Assembly (NCBI GenBank): GCA_964251965.1
Contig: CAXULQ010000001.1
Location: 496,001 to 560,000 of the forward strand
Source of the DNA: Mucilaginibacter_A sp964251965
Lineage (GTDB): Bacteria > Bacteroidota > Bacteroidia > Sphingobacteriales > Sphingobacteriaceae
Reading direction: 5' to 3'
Length of the DNA: 64,000 bases
The number at the start of each line of letters is the position of its first letter. Positions within the stretch are counted from its first letter, which is position 1. A program made the translations under genes and the position numbers. The notes beneath the pieces are model-generated. The model was given only the letters and a program-made list of their open reading frames with translations. It ran no database searches and had not been told where the DNA came from. Positions 1 through 7,938 of the stretch are shown in pieces.

Positions 1-1
1 A

Positions 2-154
2 AGTAAGTAAGCTTTGTAACTCCTCTAAATTTGAAATTAAAGCCGAAACAGTAATCCGCCAAATAGCAACATTATGGAAATCGACATAAGTTTCTGCCGA
101 GGCATTTTTCCAATCTGTTTCGCTTAAATGATTGATGTTAATATAGTTTGGCAA
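2..154 (-). CDS. Partial open frame at left edge, unknown protein
   Basis: An open frame reads leftward off the window edge from a possible TTG start at 154. It has about 50 codons visible and no recognisable domain. The translated stretch has a natural mix of residues (for example ETDWKNAS, ETYVDFHNVAIWR) and is divergent from the YtxH gene on its right. No ATG is available before an in-frame stop just upstream, so the start is uncertain. The remainder of the gene would lie outside the window. This could be a chance frame. Confidence 0.3.
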   Translation of the reverse strand, partial: MPNYININHLSETDWKNASAETYVDFHNVAIWRITVSALISNLEELQSLLT

Positions 155-239
155 AAAGCTTTAAATTAGTGCTTATTAAAAGTGTAAAAAAAGTAAACCA
201 AAAAGTAGAACTATTGTTAAAACAAAAAAACACAAAGCT

Positions 240-680
240 ATGAGTATCAGAAAAGATTTGTTGAAAAAAACAAAAGAGTACGCAGAATATGCAAAAGACC
301 AGGCTAAAACTTATGCAAAAGATTATGCCGATAACGCAAAAGATTCTGCTAAGGATTATGCAAAACATGCAAAAAAAACTGCAGAAAGCGAAGTTTGCCG
401 CAACAATAATGCAGCATCGGTAGCGATTGCCTTAATCGGTGGTTTAGTTTTAGGAGCAGCACTTGGTGTTTTATTTGCACCGGAAGCTGGCACCGAAACC
501 AGAAGTAACTTAGGTACTTCTTTACAAGAATTTGGAAATACAGTTGCCGACAAAGCACAACAAGGCAAAGAAGCCATTACTAACCTGAAAGATAAAGCTG
601 TTGATGCCGTAAAATCAAAAATTGGTGCCGAAGGCGCAGAAGGAGAAGACCCGGATATTGAGCATCCTTCTTTTAGCTAA
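240..680 (+). CDS. YtxH domain-containing small membrane protein
   Basis: This 146-residue protein has the YtxH layout: a hydrophilic N-terminus, one glycine-rich transmembrane segment (about residues 59-80), the family signature LFAPEAG at its end, then a charged helical tail. Residues 13-45 carry a run of YAKD/NAKD-like repeats, predicted as a Lys/Ala-rich helix. YtxH proteins are small, stress-associated envelope proteins of unknown mechanism, and the exact role is not shown here. The gene stands alone, with a clear terminator directly after it. Confidence 0.85.
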   Translation: MSIRKDLLKKTKEYAEYAKDQAKTYAKDYADNAKDSAKDYAKHAKKTAESEVCRNNNAASVAIALIGGLVLGAALGVLFAPEAGTETRSNLGTSLQEFGNTVADKAQQGKEAITNLKDKAVDAVKSKIGAEGAEGEDPDIEHPSFS

Positions 681-702
681 TTTATTTATATACTATTACT
701 GA

Positions 703-733
703 AGCCACGTTTTTAAAAGACGTGGCTTTTTTG
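703..733 (+). terminator. Rho-independent terminator of the YtxH gene
   Basis: Perfect 8-bp stem (AGCCACGT / ACGTGGCT) followed by a run of six T residues, 22 bases after the YtxH stop codon. Confidence 0.85.
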
Positions 734-774
734 TTTGTTGAAATTTTAGCATATTAAAAAGAAACAAAAAAAGC

Positions 775-801
775 AAAAACCCTTAACATTTCTGCTAAGG
801 G
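775..801 (-). terminator. Terminator of tRNA-His
   Basis: Six-bp stem CCCTTA / TAAGGG with a T-rich tract on the minus strand, starting about 8 bases after the tRNA 3' end. The plus strand also has a T run after the stem, so it may work in both directions. Confidence 0.7.
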
Positions 802-809
802 TTTTTTCG

Positions 810-884
810 GGTGGCTGATGGGGCTCGAACCCACGACCCTCGGCACCACAAACCAATACTCTAACCAACTGAGCTACAACCACC
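810..884 (-). tRNA. tRNA-His (anticodon GTG)
   Basis: On the minus strand the sequence folds as a cloverleaf. It has the acceptor stem GGTGGTT / ATCAGCCACC including the extra 5' G typical of tRNA-His, a D arm GCTCAGTTGG, the anticodon loop TTGTGGT (anticodon GTG) and a T arm GTGGGTTCGAGCCC. It closely resembles E. coli tRNA-His. The 3' CCA is not encoded (CGA follows), so maturation needs the CCA-adding enzyme, a candidate for which lies at 59279-60694. Confidence 0.97.
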
Positions 885-948
885 GTTTTGCTGGTACAAA
901 AGTAAAAATCTTTGGGTAAAAGTCAAGTAGTTTTATGCTGAAAATATC

Positions 949-962
949 ATACTGTTTTTATC
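949..962 (+). repeat. Interspersed 14-mer, variant form (ATACTGTTTTTATC)
   Basis: Variant of the window-wide 14-mer, with GT in place of TC at positions 6-7 but the same flank (ACCTAAAAAAT) as typical copies such as 14266-14288. Intergenic, upstream of rnhA. Confidence 0.6.
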
Positions 963-988
963 ACCTAAAAAATTCACTGCTAAAAATT

Positions 989-996
989 TACTTTTG
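989..996 (+). promoter_or_regulatory. Candidate -7 box of rnhA
   Basis: TACTTTTG matches the Bacteroidota -7 consensus TAnnTTTG and ends 6 bases before the rnhA ATG. The transcript would have almost no leader. No clear -33 TTG was seen at the usual distance. Confidence 0.35.
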
Positions 997-1002
997 CTAT
1001 GT

Positions 1003-1473
1003 ATGATTGAAATTTTTACAGATGGCGCCTGTAGCGGAAACCCCGGCCCCGGCGGCTACGCAGCAATACTAAAAGCCGGGAACCATTACAAAGAAATCTC
1101 GGGCGGTTTCAGGAAAACGACCAATAACCGGATGGAACTTTTGGCGGTGATAACAGCTTTGGAGTCGATCAAAAAACCCGGCCAAACAATCACACTTTAT
1201 TCCGATTCTAAATATATCATTGATGCCATCGAAAAAAAGTGGGTTTACGGCTGGATCAAAAAAGGTTTTAAAGACAAAAAAAATAAAGATTTATGGCTGC
1301 AACTGATGGAACTTTTTAAGCTTCATCAAATCCGTTTGGTTTGGGTTAAAGGCCACGCCGGACATCCGGAAAATGAACGCTGCGATGAACTGGCCGTTGC
1401 CGCAGCCAAACAACCTGCTTTACCAGCCGATGTAGTTTTTGAAGCAGAAGCAGCCAAAGAAAAATTATTTTAA
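1003..1473 (+). CDS. rnhA: Ribonuclease HI
   Basis: This enzyme cuts the RNA strand of RNA-DNA hybrids (Okazaki primers, R-loops). At 156 residues it has the usual type 1 length. The four catalytic acids are visible: D7 (FTDGACSGNPGPGG), E45 (NRMEL), D68 (YSDSKYI) and D128 (ERCDELA), plus H121. The ATG at 1003 is chosen because it places the conserved TDGAC strand at the usual N-terminal position. A frame extension to a TTG at 994 adds only three residues. It is convergent with fbp. Confidence 0.97.
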   Translation: MIEIFTDGACSGNPGPGGYAAILKAGNHYKEISGGFRKTTNNRMELLAVITALESIKKPGQTITLYSDSKYIIDAIEKKWVYGWIKKGFKDKKNKDLWLQLMELFKLHQIRLVWVKGHAGHPENERCDELAVAAAKQPALPADVVFEAEAAKEKLF

Positions 1474-1486
1474 AGATTTTAAAACT

Positions 1487-1506
1487 CCCTCTCCTTTTGG
1501 AGAGGG
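1487..1506. terminator. Hairpin between convergent rnhA and fbp
   Basis: Perfect 8-bp stem CCCTCTCC / GGAGAGGG with a TTTT loop, followed by TTGGAGTGAGGC. I recall this hairpin and its flank as a recurrent intergenic element in related genomes, but only one copy was noticed here. It lacks a strong T run, so terminator function is uncertain. Confidence 0.45.
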
Positions 1507-1522
1507 TTGGAGTGAGGCTTAA

Positions 1523-1536
1523 ATGCTTCTTTTACC
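1523..1536 (+). repeat. Interspersed 14-mer (ATGCTTCTTTTACC)
   Basis: Typical copy with downstream flank GACTAAAAAT, lying between convergent rnhA and fbp. Confidence 0.75.
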
Positions 1537-1551
1537 GACTAAAAATAGTTG

Positions 1552-2601
1552 TCATTGAATGTTTACAATCCCTTCCATTGATCTTTTTGTTTTTTGCGGA
1601 GAAAAGGATTGCATCATGTCTTCTGCTTTTTTAACCATATTTTCCGATCCGATAAAAATAGCAGAACGTTGGTGCAGTTCTTTCACTTCTAAATCCAAAA
1701 TTCGCTCGTAGCCGTTTGTTGCTTTTCCTCCGGCCTGCTCAATAATAAAAGCCATGGGATTACATTCGTAAACCAAACGCAATTTTCCGTTAGGTGCCTG
1801 GGCTGTAACCGGGTAAATAAAAATTCCGCCCTTGATCATATTGCGGTGTATATCGCCCACCATCGAACCAATATAACGGGAAGTATAAGGCCGTTTGGTT
1901 GTTTTATCCTCCACCTGGCAATATTTTATAAATTTTTTAACGCCATCCGGAAAGTGTGAGTAATAACCTTCGTTAATGGAATAAATAAAACCATCTTTTG
2001 GTATTTTCATTTTGGGGTGAGAAAGGCAAAACTCACCGATAGAAGGATCTAAAGTAAAGCCATTTACGCCTTTGCCCGTGGTGTAAACCAACATAGTGGA
2101 CGAGCCATAGATAATGTAACCGGCAGCAACTTGTTCTGTTCCGTTTTGTAAAATATCGTCTATAGTTGCAGAACCATCAATAGATTTTCTTCTATAAATA
2201 GAGAAAATAGTCCCGACGGCCACATTTACATCGATGTTGGAAGAACCATCCAAAGGATCAATCGCCACAATATATTTTGCGTTTTTGGATATATCGGAAT
2301 TAATGGTGACGTATTCGTCATTCTCTTCGGAAATTACCGTACAGCATTCGCCTCCGCTTTGCAGTGCGCCGATAAACTGGTCGTTCGCATAAACATCCAG
2401 CAGTTTCTGTCCTTCGCCCTGAATGTTTGTTGTTCCAGCTTCTCCCAGAATATCAACTAAACCAGCTTTGTTTACTTCCCGGTTTACAATTTTGGCAGCT
2501 ATGCCAATATCGCGCAGCAAACGCGAAAGCTCGCCTTTGGCATACTGAAAATCAGCTTGCTTTTCAATAATAAATTGTCCTAAAGTTTTAATTTTCGACA
2601 T
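1552..2601 (-). CDS. fbp: Fructose-1,6-bisphosphatase, class I
   Basis: Hydrolyses fructose 1,6-bisphosphate to fructose 6-phosphate in gluconeogenesis. The 349-residue protein matches class I FBPases throughout. The metal-binding motif DPLDGS is at residues 115-120, followed by SNIDVNVAVG. The region around TSRYIGSMVGDIHR corresponds to the sugar-phosphate site, and EQAGGKAT is the C-terminal signature. It is the last gene of a minus-strand run after the phosphoesterase gene, with only 21 bases between them, so the two may be cotranscribed. Confidence 0.97.
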   Translation of the reverse strand: MSKIKTLGQFIIEKQADFQYAKGELSRLLRDIGIAAKIVNREVNKAGLVDILGEAGTTNIQGEGQKLLDVYANDQFIGALQSGGECCTVISEENDEYVTINSDISKNAKYIVAIDPLDGSSNIDVNVAVGTIFSIYRRKSIDGSATIDDILQNGTEQVAAGYIIYGSSTMLVYTTGKGVNGFTLDPSIGEFCLSHPKMKIPKDGFIYSINEGYYSHFPDGVKKFIKYCQVEDKTTKRPYTSRYIGSMVGDIHRNMIKGGIFIYPVTAQAPNGKLRLVYECNPMAFIIEQAGGKATNGYERILDLEVKELHQRSAIFIGSENMVKKAEDMMQSFSPQKTKRSMEGIVNIQ

Positions 2602-2622
2602 AGGCTTAGTGTATTAAATACG

Positions 2623-3117
2623 TTAAGGTTTTACAATTTCGATGACTTCTAAATTGTATATTTTTTTTTCAGAGATACAAAATCTTAACAAAGTTTGCGT
2701 CCTGTGCCATCCTTGTTTGCCTGCCGCGCCTGGGTTTAAGTGCAAACAATTGATCTTTTTATCAAACATCACTTTTAAAATATGCGAGTGGCCGCAGATA
2801 AACAATGCTGGTGGATTAGTGTAAATTTCTGCTTTTATGGCCGGATTGTATTTCCCCGGATAACCGCCGATATGCGTGATCCAGACATCAACTTCCTCAC
2901 AAAAAAAACGGATACTTTCCGGGTAAACAATCCGCACGTCTTTGCCATCGATATTACCGTAAACGCCGCGCAAAGGTTTAAAAGCGGCGAGTTCATCAGC
3001 TAAAGCAATGTTACCAAAATCCCCGGCGTGCCAAATCTCGTCAACCGAATCAAAATGTTTAAAAACGGCCGGGTCTAAATAGCCGTGCGTATCAGAAATC
3101 AACCCAATTTTTTTCAT
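2623..3117 (-). CDS. YfcE/MJ0936-type metallophosphoesterase
   Basis: A 164-residue calcineurin-like phosphoesterase. The metal-binding motifs are in order: SDTHG (8-12), HAGD (30-33), GNID (54-57), THIGG (81-85) and GHSH (109-112). The compact size and the motif set fit the YfcE/MJ0936 family of manganese-dependent phosphodiesterases, whose natural substrate is generally unknown. It sits between the methylase and fbp on the minus strand. A copy of the interspersed 14-mer abuts its start codon. Confidence 0.88.
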   Translation of the reverse strand: MKKIGLISDTHGYLDPAVFKHFDSVDEIWHAGDFGNIALADELAAFKPLRGVYGNIDGKDVRIVYPESIRFFCEEVDVWITHIGGYPGKYNPAIKAEIYTNPPALFICGHSHILKVMFDKKINCLHLNPGAAGKQGWHRTQTLLRFCISEKKIYNLEVIEIVKP

Positions 3118-3131
3118 GGTAAAAGAAGCAT
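3118..3131 (-). repeat. Interspersed 14-mer next to a start codon
   Basis: Minus-strand copy (GGTAAAAGAAGCAT on plus) directly upstream of the phosphoesterase ATG at 3117. On the minus strand the usual A-rich flank would be replaced by the coding start. Confidence 0.7.
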
Positions 3132-3201
3132 TTGTTGGTTCATTGTTGATAGTTCATTGTTTAACTAAAACTGATCGCTGATAGCCGACTACTGATAGCT
3201 A

Positions 3202-3912
3202 TCAAAAAATTGTTAAAAAGTCTTTTAGCAATTTTTGATATGTTTCGCTATAAACTTTTTGATCTAGATAAATGACCAAAGAAGCAGTTTTAGTTTTGAT
3301 TTTTTTCAACCCAAAACAAAGGATCTCGCGATGCGGCAAATCATCCGGATAAGAAGAAACCGAAATTTCTTCCTGTAAAAACAGTATGCTTTGCGCTGAT
3401 TTTTTTACAAGTAAAGCTGTTTTTGGCGGAAGGATTAACCAGAAACTTCCATCCGCAGAAAGAAAATCAGGAACTGAAGCAAGCAAATCTTCAAAAAAAT
3501 TTGGAACGGTGTGTTTGGCCAAAGTTTTGTTTTCCTTCGGGGAAGTCAACGTATCCAGATAAAACGGCGGATTGGAAACGATGAGATCAAATCGTTGATG
3601 CTGTTTTTGCAACCAAAAACCTGCAATATCAGTTTCGTGCAAAGTTAAACGTGCTGTAAACTTTGAATTGATAAAGTTTTGTTCTGCAGTTTGGGCCGAA
3701 CTTGTATCAATTTCAACAGCATCAATTTTTGAACTTGGAAAACGTTGTGCCAGCATCAAAGCAATAACTCCAGTCCCGGTGCCAATATCCAGAATTGTTT
3801 TTGGGTTTTCTACGGAGGAAATCGCACCAAGCAAAACACCGTCCGTATTGATTTTCATGGCGCAGTTTGTTTGATCGACCGAAAACTGTTTGAAATGGAA
3901 AACAGAACTCAT
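3202..3912 (-). CDS. tRNA1(Val) A37 N6-methyltransferase family protein
   Basis: An SAM-dependent N6-adenine methyltransferase of the TrmN6/YfiC family, which modifies A37 of tRNA1(Val). The 236 residues include the SAM-binding loop DIGTGTG (42-48) and the catalytic NPPF motif (114-117). The N-terminal FHFKQF and NTDGVLLGA are also typical of the family. Its ATG directly abuts the stop codon of the upstream VOC gene, suggesting translational coupling. The tRNA target is inferred from family, not shown. Confidence 0.88.
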   Translation of the reverse strand: MSSVFHFKQFSVDQTNCAMKINTDGVLLGAISSVENPKTILDIGTGTGVIALMLAQRFPSSKIDAVEIDTSSAQTAEQNFINSKFTARLTLHETDIAGFWLQKQHQRFDLIVSNPPFYLDTLTSPKENKTLAKHTVPNFFEDLLASVPDFLSADGSFWLILPPKTALLVKKSAQSILFLQEEISVSSYPDDLPHREILCFGLKKIKTKTASLVIYLDQKVYSETYQKLLKDFLTIF

Positions 3913-4302
3913 CTAAACTTCATACAATTCCAGCGGCAAACCGTCCGGATCGGTAAAAAAAGTAAAACGCTTCCCGGTAAATTCATCAACCCGGATCGGT
4001 TCTGTCTGCACATTTTTGGTTGATAAAAACAGTATCGCTTCTTGTAAATCATCCACCGCAAAAGCCAAATGCCGCAAACCGGCAGCTTCCGGCCGAGATG
4101 GACGAGGCGCGGGATTTGGAAAAGAAAAAAGCTCGATCTGGTATTTTCCGGCCACTTTTAAATCCAGTTTCCAGGAGTTTCTGGCTTCGCGGAAAACTTC
4201 CCGCTCTAATTCAAAACCTAAAACTTCGGTATAAAATTGTTTGGAAGTTTGATAATCGGAACAGATGATTGCAATGTGGTGGATTTGGTTGATTTTCAGC
4301 AT
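3913..4302 (-). CDS. VOC family protein (GloA2/YaeR-like)
   Basis: A 129-residue vicinal-oxygen-chelate protein. It has two beta-alpha-beta-beta-beta halves, with metal-ligand candidates in the N-terminal HHIAI, in LRHLAFAVDDL, and the C-terminal glutamate in LPLELYEV. The order and length match the SMU1112c/YaeR group, often called glyoxalase-like although no substrate is established. Its stop codon touches the ATG of the downstream methylase, so the two genes form a tight operon downstream of purL. Confidence 0.85.
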   Translation of the reverse strand: MLKINQIHHIAIICSDYQTSKQFYTEVLGFELEREVFREARNSWKLDLKVAGKYQIELFSFPNPAPRPSRPEAAGLRHLAFAVDDLQEAILFLSTKNVQTEPIRVDEFTGKRFTFFTDPDGLPLELYEV

Positions 4303-4346
4303 AATGATTTAGGATTACACAGATTTTGAGAGGATTTCACGGATGA

Positions 4347-6569
4347 TTAATCACCCAAAATATGATGCAGCACGTTATCGTAAACGGTTGATGCTTCTTT
4401 TATCGACCCAAAATTAGCATCATCAACTAACAAATCACCGCGGTTAACCGTTCCCAAATAACTAAATTCAGTTTCCGAAGTTGCCAGCAATTCTACCAAA
4501 GCTTCCTGATTTTCCGGTTTGATGGAAACCACAACCCGGCCTTGCGCTTCCCCAAAAAGGAAAGCATCTTTGCGGATTTCTTCATCGGTTTCAATCGCAA
4601 AACCCAATTGATTTGGCAGCGAAGATTCCAGCAAAGCAATATACAAACCGCCATCCGAAACGTCGTGTGCAGAAACCAGCAGTTTTTCTTTAATTAATTG
4701 TTTGACTACCTGGTGCATTTCATACTCTTTCTCCAGATCAAAAAATGGTGCCGGCGAAGCCGAAATTTTGTGGAAAGAAGCTAAATATTGAGATGAAGCA
4801 ATATCGTTTTTAGATTCACCGATGAGATAAATCAAATCGCCTTCATTCCTAAAATCAGAACGGGTTAAAGTTGATAAATCATCCATTACGCCCAGCATTC
4901 CGATGGTTGGCGTGGGGAAAACCGGGCCTTCATCACTGGATTGGTTGTAGAAACTCACATTTCCACCTGTAACCGGCGTTTGGAATTTGGTACAAGCCGC
5001 ACTCATTCCTTTAATCGCACCGACAAATTGCCAGTAAACTTCGGGCACATAAGGGTTACCAAAGTTTAAACAATTGGTGATCGCAACAGGTTCGCCACCG
5101 GCGCAAGTAATGTTTCTTGCAGCTTCGGCAACGGCAATTGCGCAACCGGTTTCCGGATCAGCGTAAACATATCTGGAATTGCAATCCAACGTTAAAACGA
5201 TTGCTTTATCGGTTCCTTTCACGGCCACAACCGCGGCATCACAAGGCTGGTTGGTGGTTACGGTAGAAGTTCCAACCATCGAATCATATTGATCGGTTAC
5301 CCAGCGTTTGGAAGCAATATTCGGGTGCGAAACCAGATGACCTGCAACGGCTTTTAAATCTTCCGGTTCCTTAATTTGATCAATATTGAACTTCTTATTC
5401 TCTGCAAAATAAGCCGGTTCGCGGTATTCGCGCTCATAAACCGGCGCGCCTCCGCCTAAAACCAAATCATCAGCAGGCACATCAGCAACCATTTCTCCGT
5501 GGCGGTAATAAACCAGGCGTTTGGTGTCGGTTACTTCACCGATTTGCACGCAGTTTAAATCCCATTTATCAAAAACGGCTTGCACTTCTGCTTCGCGGCC
5601 TTTCTCCACTACAATCAGCATCCGTTCCTGCGATTCGGACAATAAAATTTCAAACGGCTGCATATTTTCCTGTCGAGTTGGGACTTTATCCAGATCGATA
5701 ATCATTCCATGCTCGCCTTTGGCCGACATTTCTGAGTTGGAGCAGATAATCCCGGCTGCGCCCATATCCTGCATCCCGATTACGGCTCCGGTTTTGATCA
5801 CTTCCAAAGAAGCTTCCAGCAGCAATTTTTCCTGAAAAGGATCACCAACCTGAACGGCCGGCAAATCGTTCACCGAATCTTCCGTGATATTTTTAGAGGC
5901 AAAAGCAGCACCATGAATCCCGTCTTTCCCCGTTGCAGAACCCACAATATAAACCGGGTTGCCCACGCCATAAGACGTAGCAGAAACCGTTTCGCCAGCT
6001 TTTACAATCCCGGCAGAGAAAGCGTTTACAAGCGGATTTACCTGATAACATTCATCAAAAAACAACTCGCCGCCAACCGTTGGAATACCAAAAGCATTGC
6101 CGTAATCGCCAATCCCTTTTACTACTCCTTTTATCAACCATTTTGTCCGGTCGTTTTTCAAATCACCAAAACGAAGCGAATTTAATTGTGCAATTGGCCT
6201 GGCTCCCATCGTAAAAATGTCCCGGTTGATACCGCCAACGCCGGTTGCTGCGCCCTGATATGGTTCTAAAGCGGAAGGATGATTGTGAGATTCGATCTTG
6301 AAAGCGCAGCCAATTCCATCGCCCAAATCCACCAAACCGGCGTTTTCTTCCCCGGCTTTGGCCAGCATCCGCGGACCATCTTTCGGCAAAGTTTTTAACC
6401 AGGTGATCGAGTTTTTGTAGGAACAATGCTCGCTCCACATCACCGAAAAAATAGAAAGTTCGGTAAAGTTGGGCGTGCGGCCTAATATTTCTTTGATGCG
6501 TTCAAATTCTTCGGAGATCAGGCCAAGGTCTTTGGCGGTTTGTACGGTGGTTAAATTTTGCGGCTCCAA
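4347..6569 (-). CDS. purL: Phosphoribosylformylglycinamidine synthase subunit PurL
   Basis: Converts FGAR to FGAM in purine synthesis, using ammonia from a PurQ partner. At 740 residues this is the small-subunit (PurLQS) type rather than the about 1300-residue fused enzyme. Recognisable motifs include the N-terminal SEHCSYKNS, the ATP/metal region ESHNHPSALEPYQGAATGVGG (in part), and AHDVSDGGL near the C-terminus. It needs purQ and purS elsewhere, and neither is in the window. It heads a minus-strand run and has about 220 bases of non-coding sequence upstream. Confidence 0.97.
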   Translation of the reverse strand: MEPQNLTTVQTAKDLGLISEEFERIKEILGRTPNFTELSIFSVMWSEHCSYKNSITWLKTLPKDGPRMLAKAGEENAGLVDLGDGIGCAFKIESHNHPSALEPYQGAATGVGGINRDIFTMGARPIAQLNSLRFGDLKNDRTKWLIKGVVKGIGDYGNAFGIPTVGGELFFDECYQVNPLVNAFSAGIVKAGETVSATSYGVGNPVYIVGSATGKDGIHGAAFASKNITEDSVNDLPAVQVGDPFQEKLLLEASLEVIKTGAVIGMQDMGAAGIICSNSEMSAKGEHGMIIDLDKVPTRQENMQPFEILLSESQERMLIVVEKGREAEVQAVFDKWDLNCVQIGEVTDTKRLVYYRHGEMVADVPADDLVLGGGAPVYEREYREPAYFAENKKFNIDQIKEPEDLKAVAGHLVSHPNIASKRWVTDQYDSMVGTSTVTTNQPCDAAVVAVKGTDKAIVLTLDCNSRYVYADPETGCAIAVAEAARNITCAGGEPVAITNCLNFGNPYVPEVYWQFVGAIKGMSAACTKFQTPVTGGNVSFYNQSSDEGPVFPTPTIGMLGVMDDLSTLTRSDFRNEGDLIYLIGESKNDIASSQYLASFHKISASPAPFFDLEKEYEMHQVVKQLIKEKLLVSAHDVSDGGLYIALLESSLPNQLGFAIETDEEIRKDAFLFGEAQGRVVVSIKPENQEALVELLATSETEFSYLGTVNRGDLLVDDANFGSIKEASTVYDNVLHHILGD

Positions 6570-6671
6570 GTTGTTTGCTTTTGGTGGATGCCCAAAATTA
6601 TAAATTTAACGGGAAGGCGGCGAAGGGAATGTGGATTGATTGTGGTTTAAAATTACGATATAAATTTAGGT

Positions 6672-6685
6672 GATAAAAGAAGCAT
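6672..6685 (-). repeat. Interspersed 14-mer upstream of purL
   Basis: GATAAAAGAAGCAT on the plus strand. Read on the minus strand it is followed by CACCTAAATTTA, the usual flank. It lies between purL and the cassette-like island. Confidence 0.75.
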
Positions 6686-6716
6686 AAATAAACAAGGAAC
6701 TTTCATATATTCAGAA

Positions 6717-6734
6717 GTTGGGTGTCATGCTTGC
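6717..6734 (+). repeat. attC right-end-like motif, left border of cassette island
   Basis: GTTGGGTGTCATGCTTGC shares GTTGGG and GCTTGC, at almost the same spacing, with 7252-7268 (GTTGGGCGTAAGCTTGC). GTTGGGT fits the integron core GTTRRRY. No matching left half was seen, so it may be a degenerate attC or the insertion border. Confidence 0.4.
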
Positions 6735-6791
6735 CGCCATAGTTCAATTGCGACAAATTTCTTATCTTCGGACTGATAACCATTTAATAGT

Positions 6792-7019
6792 ATGCGGACA
6801 CTGAACATTGAAATATCAGACCTTGAGTATGAAAAGTTTGGGATTAAGAACGACAAACTTTCTTTTACAGACTTTATAGATATGATAAGCAGGGAGGTTA
6901 GCAGGCAGAACCTTAAAAAATCTATTGAATTAGCTGAGCGTTATGGATTATCGAATATGACGATGGACGAAATTTCATCAGAAGTAAAAGCCGTAAGAAA
7001 CCATGCGGCTCATTCTTGA
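6792..7019 (+). CDS. Probable antitoxin partner of a PIN toxin
   Basis: A 75-residue protein directly upstream of and overlapping (17 bases) the PIN-domain frame, the standard antitoxin-toxin order. The C-terminal part (ELAERYGLSNMTMDEISSEVKAVR) is like the segment with which such antitoxins bind their PIN toxin. No clear DNA-binding motif is visible, although the N-terminal strand MRTLNIEISD could be one. Because the toxin appears truncated, this antitoxin may now be without a functional partner. Confidence 0.65.
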   Translation: MRTLNIEISDLEYEKFGIKNDKLSFTDFIDMISREVSRQNLKKSIELAERYGLSNMTMDEISSEVKAVRNHAAHS

Positions 7020-7224
7020 CACTAACGTTCTTGTATCAGCATTGATTCAGCGAAGCTATCCATACTTCATTGTTGACAGTGTTTTAGCCAATAGAAATTT
7101 ACAACTTTGCATTTCAGACAAACTTTTTGCTGAATACTTAGATGTGCTGAAACGTGAAAAATTTAACAAGTTTCCGGACTTTCATGCACGGGCCCTAACT
7201 TTGGTTTGGGCTGACGGTTTTTAA
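7003..7224 (+). pseudogene. Truncated PIN-domain toxin (COG1569 type)
   Basis: The first about 63 residues match the N-terminal half of PIN-family ribonuclease toxins: RLILDTNVLVSALI with the first metal-binding Asp at residue 6, then SDKLFAEYLDVL with a conserved Glu at 44. The frame then runs into the attC-like repeat at 7192-7258 and stops at 73 residues, whereas the family is about 135-145. The C-terminal acidic residues needed for catalysis are missing, so the product should be inactive. The break lies exactly at the repeat boundary. Confidence 0.75.
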
Positions 7225-7258
7225 ATATCAGTTCTTCACCAAGCCTTTTCCGTTGGGC
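7192..7258 (+). repeat. attC-like folded repeat A
   Basis: The 67-bp element starts GCCCTAAC and ends GTTGGGC (a GTTRRRY match). Nested inside are GGTTTGG (7203-7209) pairing with CCAAGCC (7239-7245), and CTGA (7211-7214) pairing with TCAG (7228-7231), with unpaired bases on one arm as in integron attC sites. It is about 70 percent alike to 8067-8134. Whether a recombinase ever used it is inference. Confidence 0.55.
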
Positions 7259-7319
7259 GTAAGCTTGCATGAACCCGAACGACTGTTGAACAATAAAATG
7301 AATTTGCATAAATTCGCTC

Positions 7320-7784
7320 ATGACACAACGCTTCTATTTTGACACTTCTGTTTTTGGCGGTTTATATGACACTGAATTTGAGAGAGAAACCACGATACTT
7401 TTTGAAAAAGTTGCGTTAGGGCAAATCATTTGCGTTTATTCAAACTTAACAGAAAGCGAACTTCAAAAAGCACCACAAAGCGTCAAAGACTTTTTCCAAG
7501 ACCTGAAAGACGAACAAAAAGAAGTTATACGGGTTACGCCGGAAGCTTTAAAACTTGCCCAGACTTATATTGACGAAAACGTAGTTGGACAAACGAGTTT
7601 AGATGATTGCATCCACATTGCAACTGCAACTTTAAGCAAGGTTGACATTTTAGTGAGTTGGAACTTTAAACACATTGTAAATGTTTATAGAATTCGTGGA
7701 TACAATTCTGTAAATTTACGGTTAGGATATTCGACAATTGACATTCGTTCACCAAAAGAAATTGTAGGTTATGAAAACAACTGA
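7320..7784 (+). CDS. PIN-domain toxin, probable ribonuclease
   Basis: A 154-residue PIN protein with the acidic metal-binding set intact: D8 (FYFDTSVFGG), E46/E48 (NLTESEL), D95/D96 (SLDDCIHIATA) and the SWNFKHI segment near residue 113. PIN toxins of type II systems cleave RNA. A 50-codon gene overlapping its 3' end is the likely antitoxin, a toxin-first order seen in this subgroup. It lies between attC-like repeats A and C, like a cassette gene. Confidence 0.8.
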   Translation: MTQRFYFDTSVFGGLYDTEFERETTILFEKVALGQIICVYSNLTESELQKAPQSVKDFFQDLKDEQKEVIRVTPEALKLAQTYIDENVVGQTSLDDCIHIATATLSKVDILVSWNFKHIVNVYRIRGYNSVNLRLGYSTIDIRSPKEIVGYENN

Positions 7785-7923
7785 TAAAAGAGAAAAAGAG
7801 TTTGACACAGTTAAATTTTTTAGGGAAATTAAAGAAAACATTTCAAAAGATATACAAGGAATGACTTTTGAACAATTGCAAGCATATTTGGACAAAACAA
7901 AATTGCAACCTAAAACACGTTGA
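7771..7923 (+). CDS. Small antitoxin-like protein downstream of PIN toxin
   Basis: A 50-residue charged helical protein that overlaps the last 14 bases of the PIN gene in a different frame, which implies coupled translation. It contains KFFREIKENISKD and GMTFEQLQAYLDK, a pattern I recognise from small proteins encoded right after such PIN toxins in Bacteroidota. Antitoxin function is inferred from position and pattern only. Confidence 0.65.
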   Translation: MKTTDKREKEFDTVKFFREIKENISKDIQGMTFEQLQAYLDKTKLQPKTR

Positions 7924-7938
7924 TTAAAAAAGCCTACG

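Noticed and set aside
138..368. Minus-strand open frame opposite the YtxH gene
   Set aside because: Phe/Ile/Cys-rich shadow of the Lys/Ala-rich YAKD repeats on the plus strand; no independent support.
6570..6791. Riboswitch upstream of purL
   Set aside because: No purine-riboswitch-like stems or conserved loop sequences could be recognised by eye; only an element copy is seen.
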